Below are positions 44,901-55,563 of a DNA stretch of 64,000 nucleotides, in pieces. The stretch lies in contig NW_017804675.1 in NCBI RefSeq assembly GCF_001625305.1, positions 574,027-638,026 of the forward strand, in the 5' to 3' direction. Made by a program: the position numbers and the translations under genes. The notes under the pieces are model-generated. The model was given only the letters and a program-made list of their open reading frames with translations. It was not told where the DNA came from and did not search any database. This stretch comes from Branchiostoma belcheri (lineage: Eukaryota; Chordata; Leptocardii; Amphioxiformes; Branchiostomatidae). Position 1 is the first letter of the stretch, and each line of letters starts with the position of its first letter.

Positions 44901-47893
44901 CTCCGCAAAGGGCTTCGGTTTTCTGCCGTCAACAACATCATCCAGCTGAAGTTGGCAAGATATAAACAACGTGGTCAGTAGATTTAGTTACTCATAGAAT
45001 GCAATCCATTGTACTCTATCACTCATAATCTAAAAGCAAAAACAAGATGAAAAGAGGAAATAACAAGCCATGCAGTGAAATAGATACAACTTTCTATGCT
45101 GTTAAATGCCACATCAATTTATTTTCTTGGAAATTACATTATCAAGCTGCTCGATATCTTAAGTTTGCGGTTGAAACAATTTTGTAGTAACGTTACTGTG
45201 GCAATACAATTAAATGTATATTTGCAGAGCCATGAATTTTTTAAAAAGCAAAATAAAATTACTGCAAACATTTTAAGACAGTTGATCATTTTTTTACCAG
45301 TTCCTCCACCACTGGAAGGTCAGCTGGCACTTCCATGACCTTGAGGACAGCAGAGGTCACGCTGTCCCGTTTCTGTTCCTCCATGGACAGCAGAGGCTTC
45401 ATGGTGTAGCCCAGTTCTGGCAAAAGGATATAAAACATTGTTGAATCATGTGGTTACTTGATAAAGTCATAATGTATCTCACCTGTGCTAGGAGGAGCGT
45501 CAGTGTGCACCACACCTGCCCTGCCCTGCAAAAACTGGGGGTTTGGGGGTCTTCAGGGTCTTTGATGTGCTATTTTCTGATTGCATATAGACAACATAGC
45601 CGGCCTGGTTGAATTACCCCCGTTTTTTTAGAACTGGGCTAATCAGAAAACGGCCAAAGACCACCAAACCCCCAGTTCTATAAGCCTGCTACGGAGGCTA
45701 GACGATACACAACAGTATCTCACCTGTGTTAGGAGGAGCATCAGTGTGCACCACACCTGCCCCAGCCTTGGCAGCAAACCCCCCGCTCCCTTCTCGCGTG
45801 TACATCAGGTCTATCCCACCATCTTCCTTCACCAGAATCTCGCACACGTTGTACGCAAGCGGCGTCTCCGGCGGGAGGTCAAACACCTTGTCTGTCTCGT
45901 TCGTTATCGAACCTTCCTGGTCGATGTTGGCCTGCAAACAAAGCAGGAAACAGATTTAGTACATAATCACTAAAGGAAAGTAGACAGAAAAAACACCATT
46001 TTGTCATCCAGCAACTTAGCCTGGTTGCCAAACCTATTATAGCTGCCAAGTCCTATATATGTCCTCTGCGCAAAAATGGCTATCAGCAACTAATAGGTGG
46101 ATTTTTAAAACCTTTTCAATTGCTTGGGTAACAATTTCTTGTGTACAACAATTTGCACTAGTTAAACGTAGTAATCGACATTTTTCAATGAGAGGAAACA
46201 AAATATGTTATATTTCCTTCGTTTGCTTTATGTAATTCATTGGTTTCTCATATTATTTTGAAGCATTGTACCAATTTTACCATATTGTATTTATTATCAT
46301 ATCATATCAATAAGTTTCTTTTTCTTTCTATTATGTTAATTAAGTGTTGTTTTGTTTTGTTTTGTTTTGTTTTATATATGCAAGGAGCACTGAAAATCAC
46401 CAACATGGCAGCATATAAAGCCTGGGTAAACTAATAAATGAAATGAACATAAAATTGAAATGCTGGCAGCACATTACACATTGATTGAGACAGGCAGTGA
46501 AGGGATGGATATTTAACCCTCCCCCTACCGTGGTGCCCAGGGAGATGGTGGCCTTCTGGCTCCCCTCCAGGTCCTCCTCGGAGCTCAGCACTGAAGGGTT
46601 AATGGTACAGGCCGTTCCCACGACAACACAGAGGACGTTACGGGGGTTTCCGCGAACCTCCTTCACAAAGTCGTGACGGAAGTCTACAAATCTGGAAAAT
46701 AAATTACAAAGTAACATACAACTCATTGGAAAATAGGGTTCTTAGAAATCAATGAATCTGTAAAACATGGACCCAGACATGTCTGGACATGAACCCAGAC
46801 GTTGTGCCCTTGGGAAAGGCACTTTACACCTATTTGCCCCCTCAGAGGGTTCCTGGGCCCTACTAGGGTTTGGGTTGGTGTTAGGAAGGGCATCCAGCCG
46901 TAAAAATCTTGCTTCAAAAAAAGACTTGCATTTGATGCAAGCACGTCTACATGCATGTAAGCCCCGTTTGGGGGAAAAATGATGTTAAAATTGGATATAA
47001 AAAAAACTACCTTTTATCCAGCGCCTGCATGAGCGTCGGGACGTCCACGTCACACTTGTTGACCTTGCCGAAGCTGGCCTTAATGGCGACCACGCCCGAC
47101 CCGCTCACGTCAAGGTCAACCTCCTTAAGGATCTTAGACCCGACCGAGCCCTTCACCGAGAAGTGAGACGTCTTGTTGTACTCCACGAGAGTCCTGAGAA
47201 CAGTGGGGAAACAACAGATCACATCAGAACATCTGTACAACATTCAAAACTCTTACCAAAGACAGACTGAAACAAACGTAGAACTGGTAGTAATTTGAAG
47301 ATTGTATATAAATACTGTAGACATCTAGTAAGTAATTTCCTCTCATCTTTTGGCAAAAGATAACGTTATTGTCTATGTATTTAGTACTAAAAAGTAAAAC
47401 TACTAGTACCTGTTGGATAACAAATATAGGAGATTTTCTTTTCCACATACCAAATGTCTATCAGACACATTCCTCAGAGTTTCTAACTGGAGTTCTGCTT
47501 CTCACCACTATATGTAGTCAGAAGCTCTGAAACATCAGCAAGGTAAGACCAGATTGGTTGTGGAAAAGACAATCTCCTATATCCCATACTTAACCAACCT
47601 GATGAAACTATTTTCGGACACAGTAGTACCTGACAGTGTATCTTTTTAGTCTTAACCAATGTCTTAAGTTACCTGCAGCTCACAGCCACGTCTATCTCCT
47701 CTGTCTTGGTGAGGATCTGGTGCACCTTAAAGGAAGTCGGCATGTACTTGGGACTCTGCCAGAACCACTTCGGGTTCTTCTTAACCGCGATGTGAAGCGG
47801 TCGACACTTGTTCGCTGAGTTCAGGTCAGGAACTGGGAGGAGGGAGTCTTTCCCCACCGCCTTCACAAACCCAGACACAGCCGCCTCAAACAT
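41905..47893 (-). CDS. GSDME: Gasdermin E (pore-forming cell-death executioner)
   Basis: Nine exons join in phase: 47673-47893, 47011-47193, 46529-46691, 45724-45931, 45298-45416, 44832-44945, 44010-44076, 43275-43345, 41905-42120, giving 453 residues; human GSDME has 496. Gasdermins hold an N-terminal pore-forming domain inactive through a C-terminal repressor; protease cleavage in the linker releases it to perforate membranes. Seen: MFEAAVSGFVK start, LNSANKCRPL, PKYMPTSFKV, then the TPLAYNVCEILVK strand and GGFAAK before the linker, and a helical C-terminal half ending GLWGGL. A DVVD-Gly motif (residues 301-305) fits the caspase-3/7 pattern, and HTD-Ala (251-254) is a second candidate. A CAG acceptor just before the ATG suggests a 5' UTR exon further upstream. 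The family call rests on resemblance to DFNA5/GSDME. Confidence 0.92.
42196..42275 (-). repeat. Partial duplicate of gasdermin exon 9 (5' edge)
   Basis: It repeats 42050-42130, including the CTCCCACAG acceptor and the first ~65 bases of exon 9, then diverges. A shorter remnant lies near 42370-42405. Both lie in the last intron. Confidence 0.88.
42439..42861. mobile_element. hAT-like non-autonomous element, copy 2, with perfect 8-bp target duplication
   Basis: It matches 5753-6177 in reverse orientation. It starts TAGAGCTGTGTACC, ends with the inverse complement, and is flanked by ATAATGAT on both sides (42431-42438, 42862-42869). It lies in the last gasdermin intron. Confidence 0.88.
44632..44776. 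mobile_element. Foldback MITE relative (family of 14456-14640)
   Basis: ACTGTTACTCAAGCAACTG, then CCAGTTGCCTGAGTAA and the tail TACCTGGATGTCTAACCTTC. It lies in gasdermin intron 6. A fragment of the family is at 46098-46145. Confidence 0.65.
45481..45530 (-). repeat. Partial duplicate of gasdermin exon 4 (3' edge with donor)
   Basis: The minus strand repeats the last ~45 bases of exon 4 (coding GVVHTDAPP-) and its CAG|GTGAGATAC donor. The true exon ends at 45724. An acceptor-like site was not seen, so it is likely a non-coding remnant. Confidence 0.82.
45534..45695. mobile_element. Foldback element between the two exon 4 edges
   Basis: AACTGGGGGTTTGGGGGTCT at the left end is mirrored by ACCACCAAACCCCCAGTT at the right. 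Inner segments CTATTTTCTGAT and ATCAGAAAACG also pair. It lies exactly between the duplicate edge and the real exon 4. Confidence 0.7.
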
Positions 47894-50697
47894 CTCTTCC
47901 TGTGGGTGGCATTTTGTACATATATATTATGTAGGGCGATTTGTACACTTTATAAATGTAAATTGTATTTTTTTACACGTCAATGGTTTGTAAATTGGTT
48001 TCTAATTCTGTTTTTAACTTGGATGGACCAATAAAACTATAAACTATCTTGACGACTTTAACTTGAATCTTGAACCATTCAACTCTCTGTATAAAAATCC
48101 CTGAGTCCCTTACACAGCAAAACACGCCGTTATGAACACAGTACTAGTGTTCACTAACGGCTAGTGGACACTCCTCTGGCCAATGGATACTCCCTTGCCA
48201 CCGTATGATCTGCTTGAAGATTACATTTATGTTGCCATACATTGTACCTGCTACAATTGTCGTGCAATGAAGTTATTCTTCTTCTACTTTCAAGAATTCG
48301 AGGAAAAACATTGTGTCCAGAACCATGATCGTCTAGTTCTATGTCTGAGTGGGTTAGGGTGTTAAGGTTAGGGTTAGGATCACAACAAGAGCTGACAGGA
48401 CAGATTCAAACCTTTTGTCAGAAAGCTCCTTTCACCAAAAACTCCTGAAGATCTCTAGAAATCTGAAGAACTGGGTGTCTATGCGAAACCTTTTGTACCC
48501 TTGTTGCAGAAGTGCGTGGGGGTACAGAAAGCGAAACTCCCGCCACCACAAGAAGGTAAACACACCACTGAGCTCCTAGCTGCCCCCACCCAAAATATAC
48601 CAACCCGGAAGTGGCGTCCTAGTTTCCGTAAGCTAACCTATGACCTACAGAAGAGCTTATTATGTTATTAGGGGTGTTCAGATTGACGTAATCATCAAAT
48701 TCCCAAATTATATCCCTATATGACCTTAAAACTATATTCATATAGGTAACTATTCATATTAAAGTATTGAGTAAAGAAAATGATATAGTAGTATTATAAA
48801 TAAGGTGTTTATAGTAAGCAATAGAATAAATATTGCCCCCTTTTTAGTAATAATGGCATCGTCTCTGCATTAAGCATAATATTTTGATCCCAAGGCGAGA
48901 CGAAGGTTTGGAGTTGACCATTTTCGTGGGTTCTGCCGCCATGACAGGACGACTAAACCCTCCAGCTTTGCACGTAAGGACGCAGCTCATATTCCTGTAG
49001 AGGTAGAGACTCTAAAATGTCGAGAAAAATGCACAAAAAGGCGGGGGAATGGTCTTTGTTGTGTTTAGGTGCTATGTGGGAGGGCGGGCAGGGGTTTAGA
49101 GCATTCCAAGGGATAAGAAAAGGCTTCCAAATACGGCCTGGAACTGGTTCTGTCAGGAACTAGCAACAAACCCACGCTACAAAACTGCTTAGTTCTAGGT
49201 TAAGTCGAGAAACTGTTACTACCCCCCCCCCCTCGTTTGACATAGCGAATCTCATGCATAACCTGTTGTTTTTAGTGACGTCAAGCGTTACGTAGATACT
49301 AGACTAACTAAAGTAACTGTCTGATCTGAATCGACCGAAACCGCTGCTTGGAGAGTTCATCGTAACGTTAGATTGCTGTATTATGATGACAAACTCGAAA
49401 CATTGCGTTGAAATCTAAGTCCCCCGCCTAAAAAAATGTTATTTTACGCCATGGAGTTAGACTTACACTTCCATGTTTAGGCAAAGGTCTAGGCTTAGGT
49501 AGCTAAGGGCGTTAGCCTCTACCAGGCTTCAGAGTCGACTGGAAAGAGTAGAAATTTGCCAAATAGATGAGAACATGCCAGGGGAGTTGGTCGCTAAAGG
49601 TGTTGGCCGCTCCCGTGACTGTTACACACAAAATACTCTTTAGAAGACCAACTCCCCTGGAAGCATAGCAAAGTTCGAGCTACGGGACTGTGTAACTATA
49701 AACCTTACCTTTCGCCAATACATCTTCGCCAGTCCTCGAAGAAAGGCAAGAATAGAGAAAGTTGCAAAGGAAAAACACCTGGAGAAACGCTCAAGAATTT
49801 TGGCACCGTCGCCAGCTAGCACGTCCTTGAGTAACGCTCTTAAGAAAACCATAAATTATACGAATTACGTAACAAGTGTTTGATTTGATTTATTTAAGTG
49901 TGTAAAGACATATACAGCCATGACTGCGCAACTTAAGTGTTAACAAAAGTCTTGCTAGAAGAACGGTTGCATTTATGACTCCGTTCTCAGTTAATTTCGT
50001 CAAGGTAATAAAATTTTAAGTTCACAAATTTTGATATAGAAATTTCAGTGTTGCACCGACAGTTTGGTACATCCTTCGGTGACTTCTTCTAACTTGAACC
50101 TAGATGAAATTTCATGGATGAAATATAATCTAAGGCGCCTAGTCTGAAATTTGACTGACGCACGTGCGCTTTTACGTTTTAGTCGCCCTTCCAATGGTAT
50201 ACGTACTAGTATTAACAGCGGCGCTAACTATGCATATTAAATGTGACCTCGACTTTAACAACGTCAATAAACTACATTTTATTGCCTTGTGTACAAGTGT
50301 AGTTAGTTTCAAATATCTTATCGCTGCCAAAGCCAACAATACTATCTCACCGTGGATCGAACACAAACAAATCTTCTGTTGACAATGAACCATAAAATTC
50401 GCCGTGCAGTTGCAACATATCCCGCACGGCGGCGCTCTTGTGCGGTCCGTGTTCGCGCGGTGCGAAGCTTACTCCTAGCGACCCAGTTAACATTCCGAGC
50501 ATGCATTTCCCCCCACCAGCCGGATATGTTGTTTACACCCACAGATTTCCCAGGCACGCCAGATATTTTCATGCTCCATGTTTCCCTGTCCGTTTTGTTT
50601 ATTTGTGAGCGCTGTCCTTGAGAGAAGAGTACGGAACCCAGGCGCAAGCTAGCTCGTGCCGTATGGGTGAAGAAAGACGGACGGACAGACAAACGTG

Positions 50698-50916
50698 TAG
50701 CCTGGTATCCATAATCTCCAAGCAGATCCCATTCGGTGGCAAAAAGACAGTATCAAATTGGCCAGGCAGTATCCATTAGCCAGAGCAGGTCGCCGGCCAC
50801 CGACGGTTGGTGGGGGTACCGACAAAAAAAACGGCCATATATAAAAAGGTAACGATCATTCCCCCACGCGAAGGAAGCTAATGCCTAACCTCGATAATAC
50901 TGGATACCAGGCTAGC
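50698..50916. mobile_element. Inverted-repeat element with TAGCCTGGTATCCA ends
   Basis: TAGCCTGGTATCCATAAT at the left end is mirrored by ACTGGATACCAGGCTA at the right. It contains TCTCCAAGCAGAT, a motif also seen at 36354, 51601 and 53866. Confidence 0.7.
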
Positions 50917-51645
50917 GAACGTCCGAACTGTACACGAAATACGATACTCGCGGGCCGGCTTGTGGCACGCCGTAAAAGGAAATGTTCCCGCGCAGACAGG
51001 GTTTGATACATATCACAAATCTGTAGCAGCTCAAGTAAAGACCTCGCTTGCCACATTGTTGCAAACCAAGCTACGGACTATACCCTCCCTCATTCCCTCA
51101 ACTTCAGCCGCCAGTGCTAGGGCATGGTAAGGTCTGAGTAGATGTGTTCTTCGTGCTTATTTACAGTGAATAGAGTTTGCATGAACCTGTACATACTAGT
51201 ATACATGTACAATAGCCATTGTAGATGTATTAAGACTTTTATATCACTGTAATTGTACTTAGACCTACTCATTGCCATGACATGTACTTAGCTTGTAAGA
51301 GCATAAACGTACTATAAAGGTCCTTCATCCGTTTTAACTATACCTGTCTATAGAGTTTGCTTCAATAATACAGGTGGGATATTTTAGCAGGTAAAGGTGT
51401 TTACGTTTGTGATACCGTCACCCATTTTAGTTCAGACTATATTTACGTGAACTGTGTTATGTACCACCCCTCACACAGACAAGATCCAGACTGTGTGTGT
51501 GTTTTTCGCTCACAGTTCATGTCGTCACGTTTGTTTACATCGCACCCTGTGCGTATCGGCCTGGCTGTGACGTGAGTTAAACAACACTACGTTTGTTTAA
51601 TCTCCAAGCAGATGCGGTGGGGTAAGGGGACTCCATGTTATGCCT

Positions 51646-51849
51646 AGGTCACATTTCCAAACCGGGGCCCGGCCGGGCGGCTTCTATGAACGAAAAACTA
51701 ACAATTCATATCAGGAGTACACAGGAATATTGCGCAGGAATGATCGATTATATAAATATCGAAAACCTTTCTGTGCTTCCTTGTCTTTTATATCGTACTT
51801 TTCGTTCCGTATGACTGCCCGGCCGGGCCCCGGTTTGGAAATGTGACCT
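51646..51849. mobile_element. Foldback MITE with AGGTCACATTTCCAAACCGG ends
   Basis: The left end AGGTCACATTTCCAAACCGG and right end CCGGTTTGGAAATGTGACCT are perfect inverse complements across about 204 bp. The inverted pairing continues into CCCGGCCGGGC. Confidence 0.85.
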
Positions 51850-52799
51850 CAGCATTAGCCGCCTGTATCCATTGGCCGCCACTGTCCAACATTTACCCCA
51901 CGATAGCTGGGATAGCAGTGCTAAAAACCCTGGCCATCCCTATTAATATATGAGGCTATATATGAGGCTACACCAGTAGTAACTACAGAGCCCTAGCCTA
52001 GATCACCCTATGCGACCTGAGATGACTGTTGGCTGAAGTCAAGAGCGGCCCAAACTGGAAAATATTCCTACCTGGCTTGAAGGAATCTACATCTACATCT
52101 ATTAGCCACTCCAAAACCCCCTCCCGACACCTCTGCTTGGAGAAGAACGTTTGTTTACATCGCTCCCTGCGCGTATCAGCCTTGTCGTGACGTGCGTTAA
52201 ATAACACTACGGTGTGTATAAATACGGGATCTGTGGGTCAGAGGTCACGGGGTACATTGCACAACTTATGATTTCAACTTACAACATACTTTTGTTACCA
52301 CAATTATGTTATGAAATGTTACCTCACTTTATTTCCGACTAAAGGTGAAGTAAGTTCTACTTTAAGTTTATTTATTCATTCGAGGGGTACAAACTCTTCT
52401 TGGTAGTCCTTCGAATTCGTCGCCGAAAACTACAAACTACAAAACAAGGAAATATGCACAAGTGGATAAATTAATATAGACATATAGAAAATATAGATCT
52501 CAATTATATATTGTTTCAATTTGAATAATTCAAATAATTAAAATTAAACTAAGAATATATAGACATACGAGATACATATAGATGGATAAAGATATAGATG
52601 TATGTATGATTGATTCCTTGAGTCAATTTATGTACGTGTCAAAATCAGAGGTTGTTGCGTCATCACACCACGTCATCATCTATCATGCATCATGCCCATA
52701 TTTATAACTTCGTCTACCGTCCACCACGTATCTGCTTGGAGATTGCGTAATTCCGGTTGAGTGACAGGTCCGCGTGCACTTGTTGGTTTCCGGAACCTT

Positions 52800-53200
52800 C
52801 AGTGTCCTTCAGCGCACGCACAGCAGACACACACACATGTTCAGCCTCTCAAAATATCCGATGCTACACGCAATGATATACATGTATATGTACACTGAAG
52901 CTAGCTAGCTGGTGTGTTACACAGGCACACAAACATATTTCAGTCTCTCAGTGTCCTTCAGCCACGCACAGCAGACACACAGACATGTTTCAGCCTCTCA
53001 AAATATCGCTACACGCAATGACACACGCATTGATACATGTACACCGAAGCTGGTGTGTTACGCAGACACACAAACATGCTTCAGCCTCTCTTAATATCGC
53101 TATACGCAATTACACATGTACACCGAAGCTGGTGTGTTACGCAGACACACATACATGTCTCAGCCTCGCAAAATATCCAATGCCACACGCAATGATATAT
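52800..53200. repeat. Tandem repeat, ~85-120-bp units
   Basis: About four units share CAGCCTCTCAAAATATC, ACACGCAATGA and GAAGCTGGTGTGTTACGC. The last motif also occurs in the 50-bp minisatellite at 29515-29830. Confidence 0.8.
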
Positions 53201-53288
53201 GCACGTCATACATGTCACAGCGATTGCGCAAATGTAGCTGTTGATTTCTGGAAAAGTCGAATCAATGACAACACCATTGTTAGCGACA

Positions 53289-53352
53289 GCGGCCGGGGTT
53301 CGAACTCCCGACCTCTTGGTCCAAAGAGAGGGTCGCTAACCACAGTGGACTA
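53289..53352 (-). repeat. tRNA-derived SINE-like sequence
   Basis: The minus strand shows GTGGTTAGCGACC (A-box-like) and GGGAGTTCGAACCCC (B-box). The spacing suits a tRNA body. The acceptor stem is absent, so a SINE head is more likely than a gene. Confidence 0.6.
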
Positions 53353-53865
53353 CTCACGCTAACACAAACTCAACAGGAACGTAACGTTCCATTCATACGT
53401 CAGACCCATTCACAACCATGCCCAGCCTCCCATCCCACCGGCACTTCTGAGAAGAGAGATTTGGACCTTGGGGCGAGACCGTCTTCAAATAAACCCTGGA
53501 GCGAACATGGGTCTGGTGACCAGGCTACGGACCTCTCCCCTCTCCGTGAACCCACCCAACCTGCTAGCCTCCACCAGGCCATCATAAGGAGCTATATGGA
53601 TAGTAGCCCAAAAGTAGCCTTCACCAGGCTTTCCTAAGGGTTACGGATAGTTGTAATAGAATTCGACAAAATAAGAGCCTCCACCAGGCCTTCCTAGGAG
53701 GTTATGGTGTATACAAAATCGGCAAAAATATGGCCTGTAATCGGCCAGAAAACTCATCCGCGGTTAGGGTAACATTTCCTATGCTTGCCAATCCCCACTG
53801 GCAAACTATTCTTCATCTTACGCAAAATTTTACTTTTTTTCAGTCTGCATTGTTATGTCCGTTAC

Positions 53866-54052
53866 CTCTCCAAGCAGAGGTAGGGTTTGGGGGTATTTTT
53901 AGCGTGTTTCTAGGCTTTTTTATCGGGGTTTCTCTTTTGCACTGAATTTTTTCCCCCCAAACCCAAGAAAGAGAAAGTGCAAAAGAGAAACCCCGATAAA
54001 AAAAGCCTAAAAAACACGCTAAAATACCCCCAAAACCCTACCTCTGCTTGGA
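53866..54052. mobile_element. Foldback element with ~78-bp inverted arms (TCTCCAAGCAGAGG ends)
   Basis: The left arm starts CTCTCCAAGCAGAGGTAGGG, and the right arm ends with its complement. Both include ATCGGGGTTTCTCTTTTGCA or its inverse. The loop is about 30 bp. TAC flanks both ends and may be a 3-bp target duplication. Confidence 0.85.
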
Positions 54053-55563
54053 GAGTACGTTTGCTGGAGACTACCAACCTCCTCCCCTCTGACGTGATAC
54101 GCGCCGTTAGCTCCAGACAAACATTGCGTAGTAGTTTACAGGAAGGTGACAAACCCACACGACAGTGAGCAAACCCGCCCTATGACGTGTACTTGGTTGC
54201 TATGGTTACGCGTGATGGTGAGACGAGAGGGAGGGATTCTTGGAGACCTTCCAGAAATATTTCTTATCACGCACGGCATTTAGCTGTAGTCAACCACGGG
54301 CAATCGCTTTTGCTGTATCCAGAACCTGGAGCAAATCTACGTTCTTGCATACGTTCTACGTCTCTCGTTCAGAGACTATCCAGAACCGTGCCTGAAACCC
54401 ATTCAGGCACTGTACACATATAGATAGGTACGGTTCTACCTTCTAGAGACATCTAGCGTTATGCAGTTTGTTGAAAAAAAGCGTAGATTTTTAGATTTAT
54501 TGGAACGCACGGATGAAACATGTTGAGAAGATGTCATGCTCAGGTTGTATTCGCTATAACCGATGCACAATACAGTTTTATTAGTAAAGTAATTGAGTTT
54601 TTTAAGTATGTTTCTAACGTTTGGTATGCGCGATGTTTATAAAACGCTTTGATGTTTATGGATAAGAGCCTTGGGAAGAGCAGTAAGGTACGTTTTCTCA
54701 GTAAACTACTGACGGAGTGTTGCCGCTGGCCTGCGAACCACGCTCTTGTTTGGTCTGGCTTTTTGTGAGACATTTCTTCTTCCAAAGTCGCCAGACGTAA
54801 GTATAGTAAATTTTATCACTTTCACGAGCAAACGGCAGTTCTAGCCTCAAAGTCTGCCCAAGAGTTCACTTCTAGGAAACATAAAAAGGACGTGTTTACT
54901 TGTCACGCGGAGATAAGACCAAACAGGTTCGCAGCGCGGTTTGCCCTGTACGCAGTGACGCGTGTCTATATTTGGGGACTGAGCTAAATTCAACCCTGCC
55001 CATACTTACATCACACCAACACCAGATGACCCGATATATATAGCCCCAAGGCTACATCACACTCCAGAAACAGACTGCGTGTAGACAGAGTCGTAACACG
55101 TACTCCCGGGCGGATACTTGCGTACGATTCAAGATTACTATTCTCCATTCCCATTCAAGCAGAGGTTCGGGCTTCGGATTATATTTTGACGTCTTTTAGG
55201 CGTTTTTATCAAGGTTTGTCTGTTGTACTGGTATCCTGTTTTTGGCCAGCTAGACTACAAGCTACGGTGGCGTGTTGGGTCATGACTGCCCTGCCGATTT
55301 GATTCTGGCCTATTGCTATCGGCTTGGAGATACAAATCCGGTGGCGTGTTGGACGTTTTTCGCGAATTCGCCAGCCACACGACAGTGGCCTATTGGATCC
55401 TGCCGTTTCGATACTGTCTTGTAGTCACCAAAGCATCGGCTTGGAGACCAAAAACACCTCGTCTGATACTGTCTTGCGGATAACTGTCTTCTAGTCACCT
55501 AAAGGTAAGCTTGTAGATAAAAACTCCCCGTCTTGTCTCCCGCAGGACACGCCCCCGGTCCCG

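Larger units (their letters stand above)
47894..55545. other. Gene-poor region between gasdermin E and the KLHL gene
   Basis: Promoters and 5' UTR exons of the two divergent genes should lie here but were not pinned down. No convincing coding exon was found. Notable contents are the foldback elements at 50698, 51646 and 53866, tandem repeats near 52800-53200, and a SINE-like sequence at 53289. Confidence 0.6.

Noticed and set aside
49640-49852. Minus-strand 70-residue frame considered as a small gene
   Set aside because: No family resemblance, no splice partners or promoter signals found; left as unassigned.
55505-55545. Possible 41-bp 5' UTR intron of KLHL (GTAAGC to CAG)
   Set aside because: Too short to be convincing; the CAG at 55545 more likely ends a longer intron.
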